Source of the DNA: an uncultured Desulfobulbaceae bacterium | GTDB taxonomy: Bacteria > Desulfobacterota > Desulfobulbia > Desulfobulbales > Desulfocapsaceae | Direction: 5' to 3' | NCBI GenBank assembly: GCA_937910875.1 | Contig: CALENA010000076.1 | Span: 1-42,300, forward strand | DNA length: 42,300 bases | Shown: piece by piece, positions 42,086 to 42,300 of the stretch | Layout: every line of letters starts with the position of its first letter | Numbering within the stretch: position 1 is the stretch's first letter | Notes under the pieces: model-generated | The model's database searches: none | What the model saw: only the letters and a program-made list of their open reading frames with translations | What the model was told of the DNA's origin: nothing | Program-made: the position numbers and the translations under genes

Positions 42086-42300
42086 ATGATCCAAAAAGAT
42101 TTTACCTACTCAATCCATTGGAACCTCCTGCAAATCACTTGCGGGTCAGTGCTTACAGCGATTGCCCTCAAGGGGATCGCTCTGCCGCACCACTTTATCC
42201 CCGGGGGGCTTTTCGGCGCATCTTCCCTGATCTTTTACACAACCGACCTTTTAAATATCGCTGGCTGGTATCTGTTGTTCAATATTCCGATGTTTGTGAT
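42086..42300 (+). CDS. YitT-like membrane protein, N-terminal part only
   Basis: 71 codons are visible before the window ends. After a short polar lead (MIQKDFTYSIHWNLLQI) come a hydrophobic segment (GSVLTAIALKGIAL), a PHHFIPGGLFGASSLIFY stretch with the glycine-rich motif of DUF161/YitT proteins, and another hydrophobic segment (WYLLFNIPMFV). YitT proteins are multi-pass membrane proteins of unknown substrate. GGAGAG lies about 11 nt before ATG. Confidence 0.75.
   Translation, partial: MIQKDFTYSIHWNLLQITCGSVLTAIALKGIALPHHFIPGGLFGASSLIFYTTDLLNIAGWYLLFNIPMFV

Overview
The window looks like chromosomal DNA of a bacterium from the former Deltaproteobacteria (Desulfobacterota). This is inferred from the gene content, not from a marker gene: an ole olefin cluster, a C-GCAxxG-C-C protein whose first cysteine codon is UGA, a GNAT plus polyamine-deacetylase fusion, and ablAB for acetyl-beta-lysine. 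Genes are densely packed with many ATGA or TGATG overlaps. I see no rRNA, tRNA, CRISPR array, transposase or phage gene.

Layout. 1-3502 (minus): oleB-oleC-oleD, with oleD running off the left edge; this is the beta-lactone/olefin branch of long-chain hydrocarbon synthesis. 3851-5590 (plus): a GNAT acetyltransferase fused to an acetylpolyamine-amidohydrolase-like deacetylase. 5769-5868 holds a long palindrome with a second copy at 20597-20695. 6245-9722 (plus): a double ABC ATPase followed by uvrC. 9832-10314 (minus): a selenoprotein gene that a standard ORF caller truncates. 10675-13415 (minus): class I fructose-1,6-bisphosphatase and leucyl aminopeptidase. 13671-20465 (plus): a coupled four-gene run of CNNM/CBS protein, outer-membrane factor, adaptor and RND pump. 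20849-24583 (plus): rhodanese lipoprotein, ZIP metal transporter, COG2509 flavoprotein, a possible 29-residue mini-ORF and a DUF1456 protein. 24654-27208 (minus): mgtE and a DegS/DegQ-like protease. 27548-30365: TPR-methyltransferase, a DUF2065 protein and purM.

30542-40745 is the most coherent block and reads as an osmoadaptation island. On the minus strand a MscS-type channel is followed closely by sucrose-phosphate synthase, sucrose-phosphate phosphatase, fructokinase and amylosucrase. Divergently, a MarR regulator precedes ablA (lysine 2,3-aminomutase) and ablB (beta-lysine acetyltransferase). One locus would therefore cover making two compatible solutes (sucrose and N-epsilon-acetyl-beta-lysine), recycling sucrose, and opening a pressure-release channel, with a MarR protein placed to control both arms. 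The shared 277-bp intergenic region holds plausible promoters for both directions and a 17-bp palindrome over the predicted start of the channel/sucrose operon.

The right end has a CBS-domain protein (minus), a poorly coding stretch, and the start of a YitT-like membrane protein cut by the window edge.
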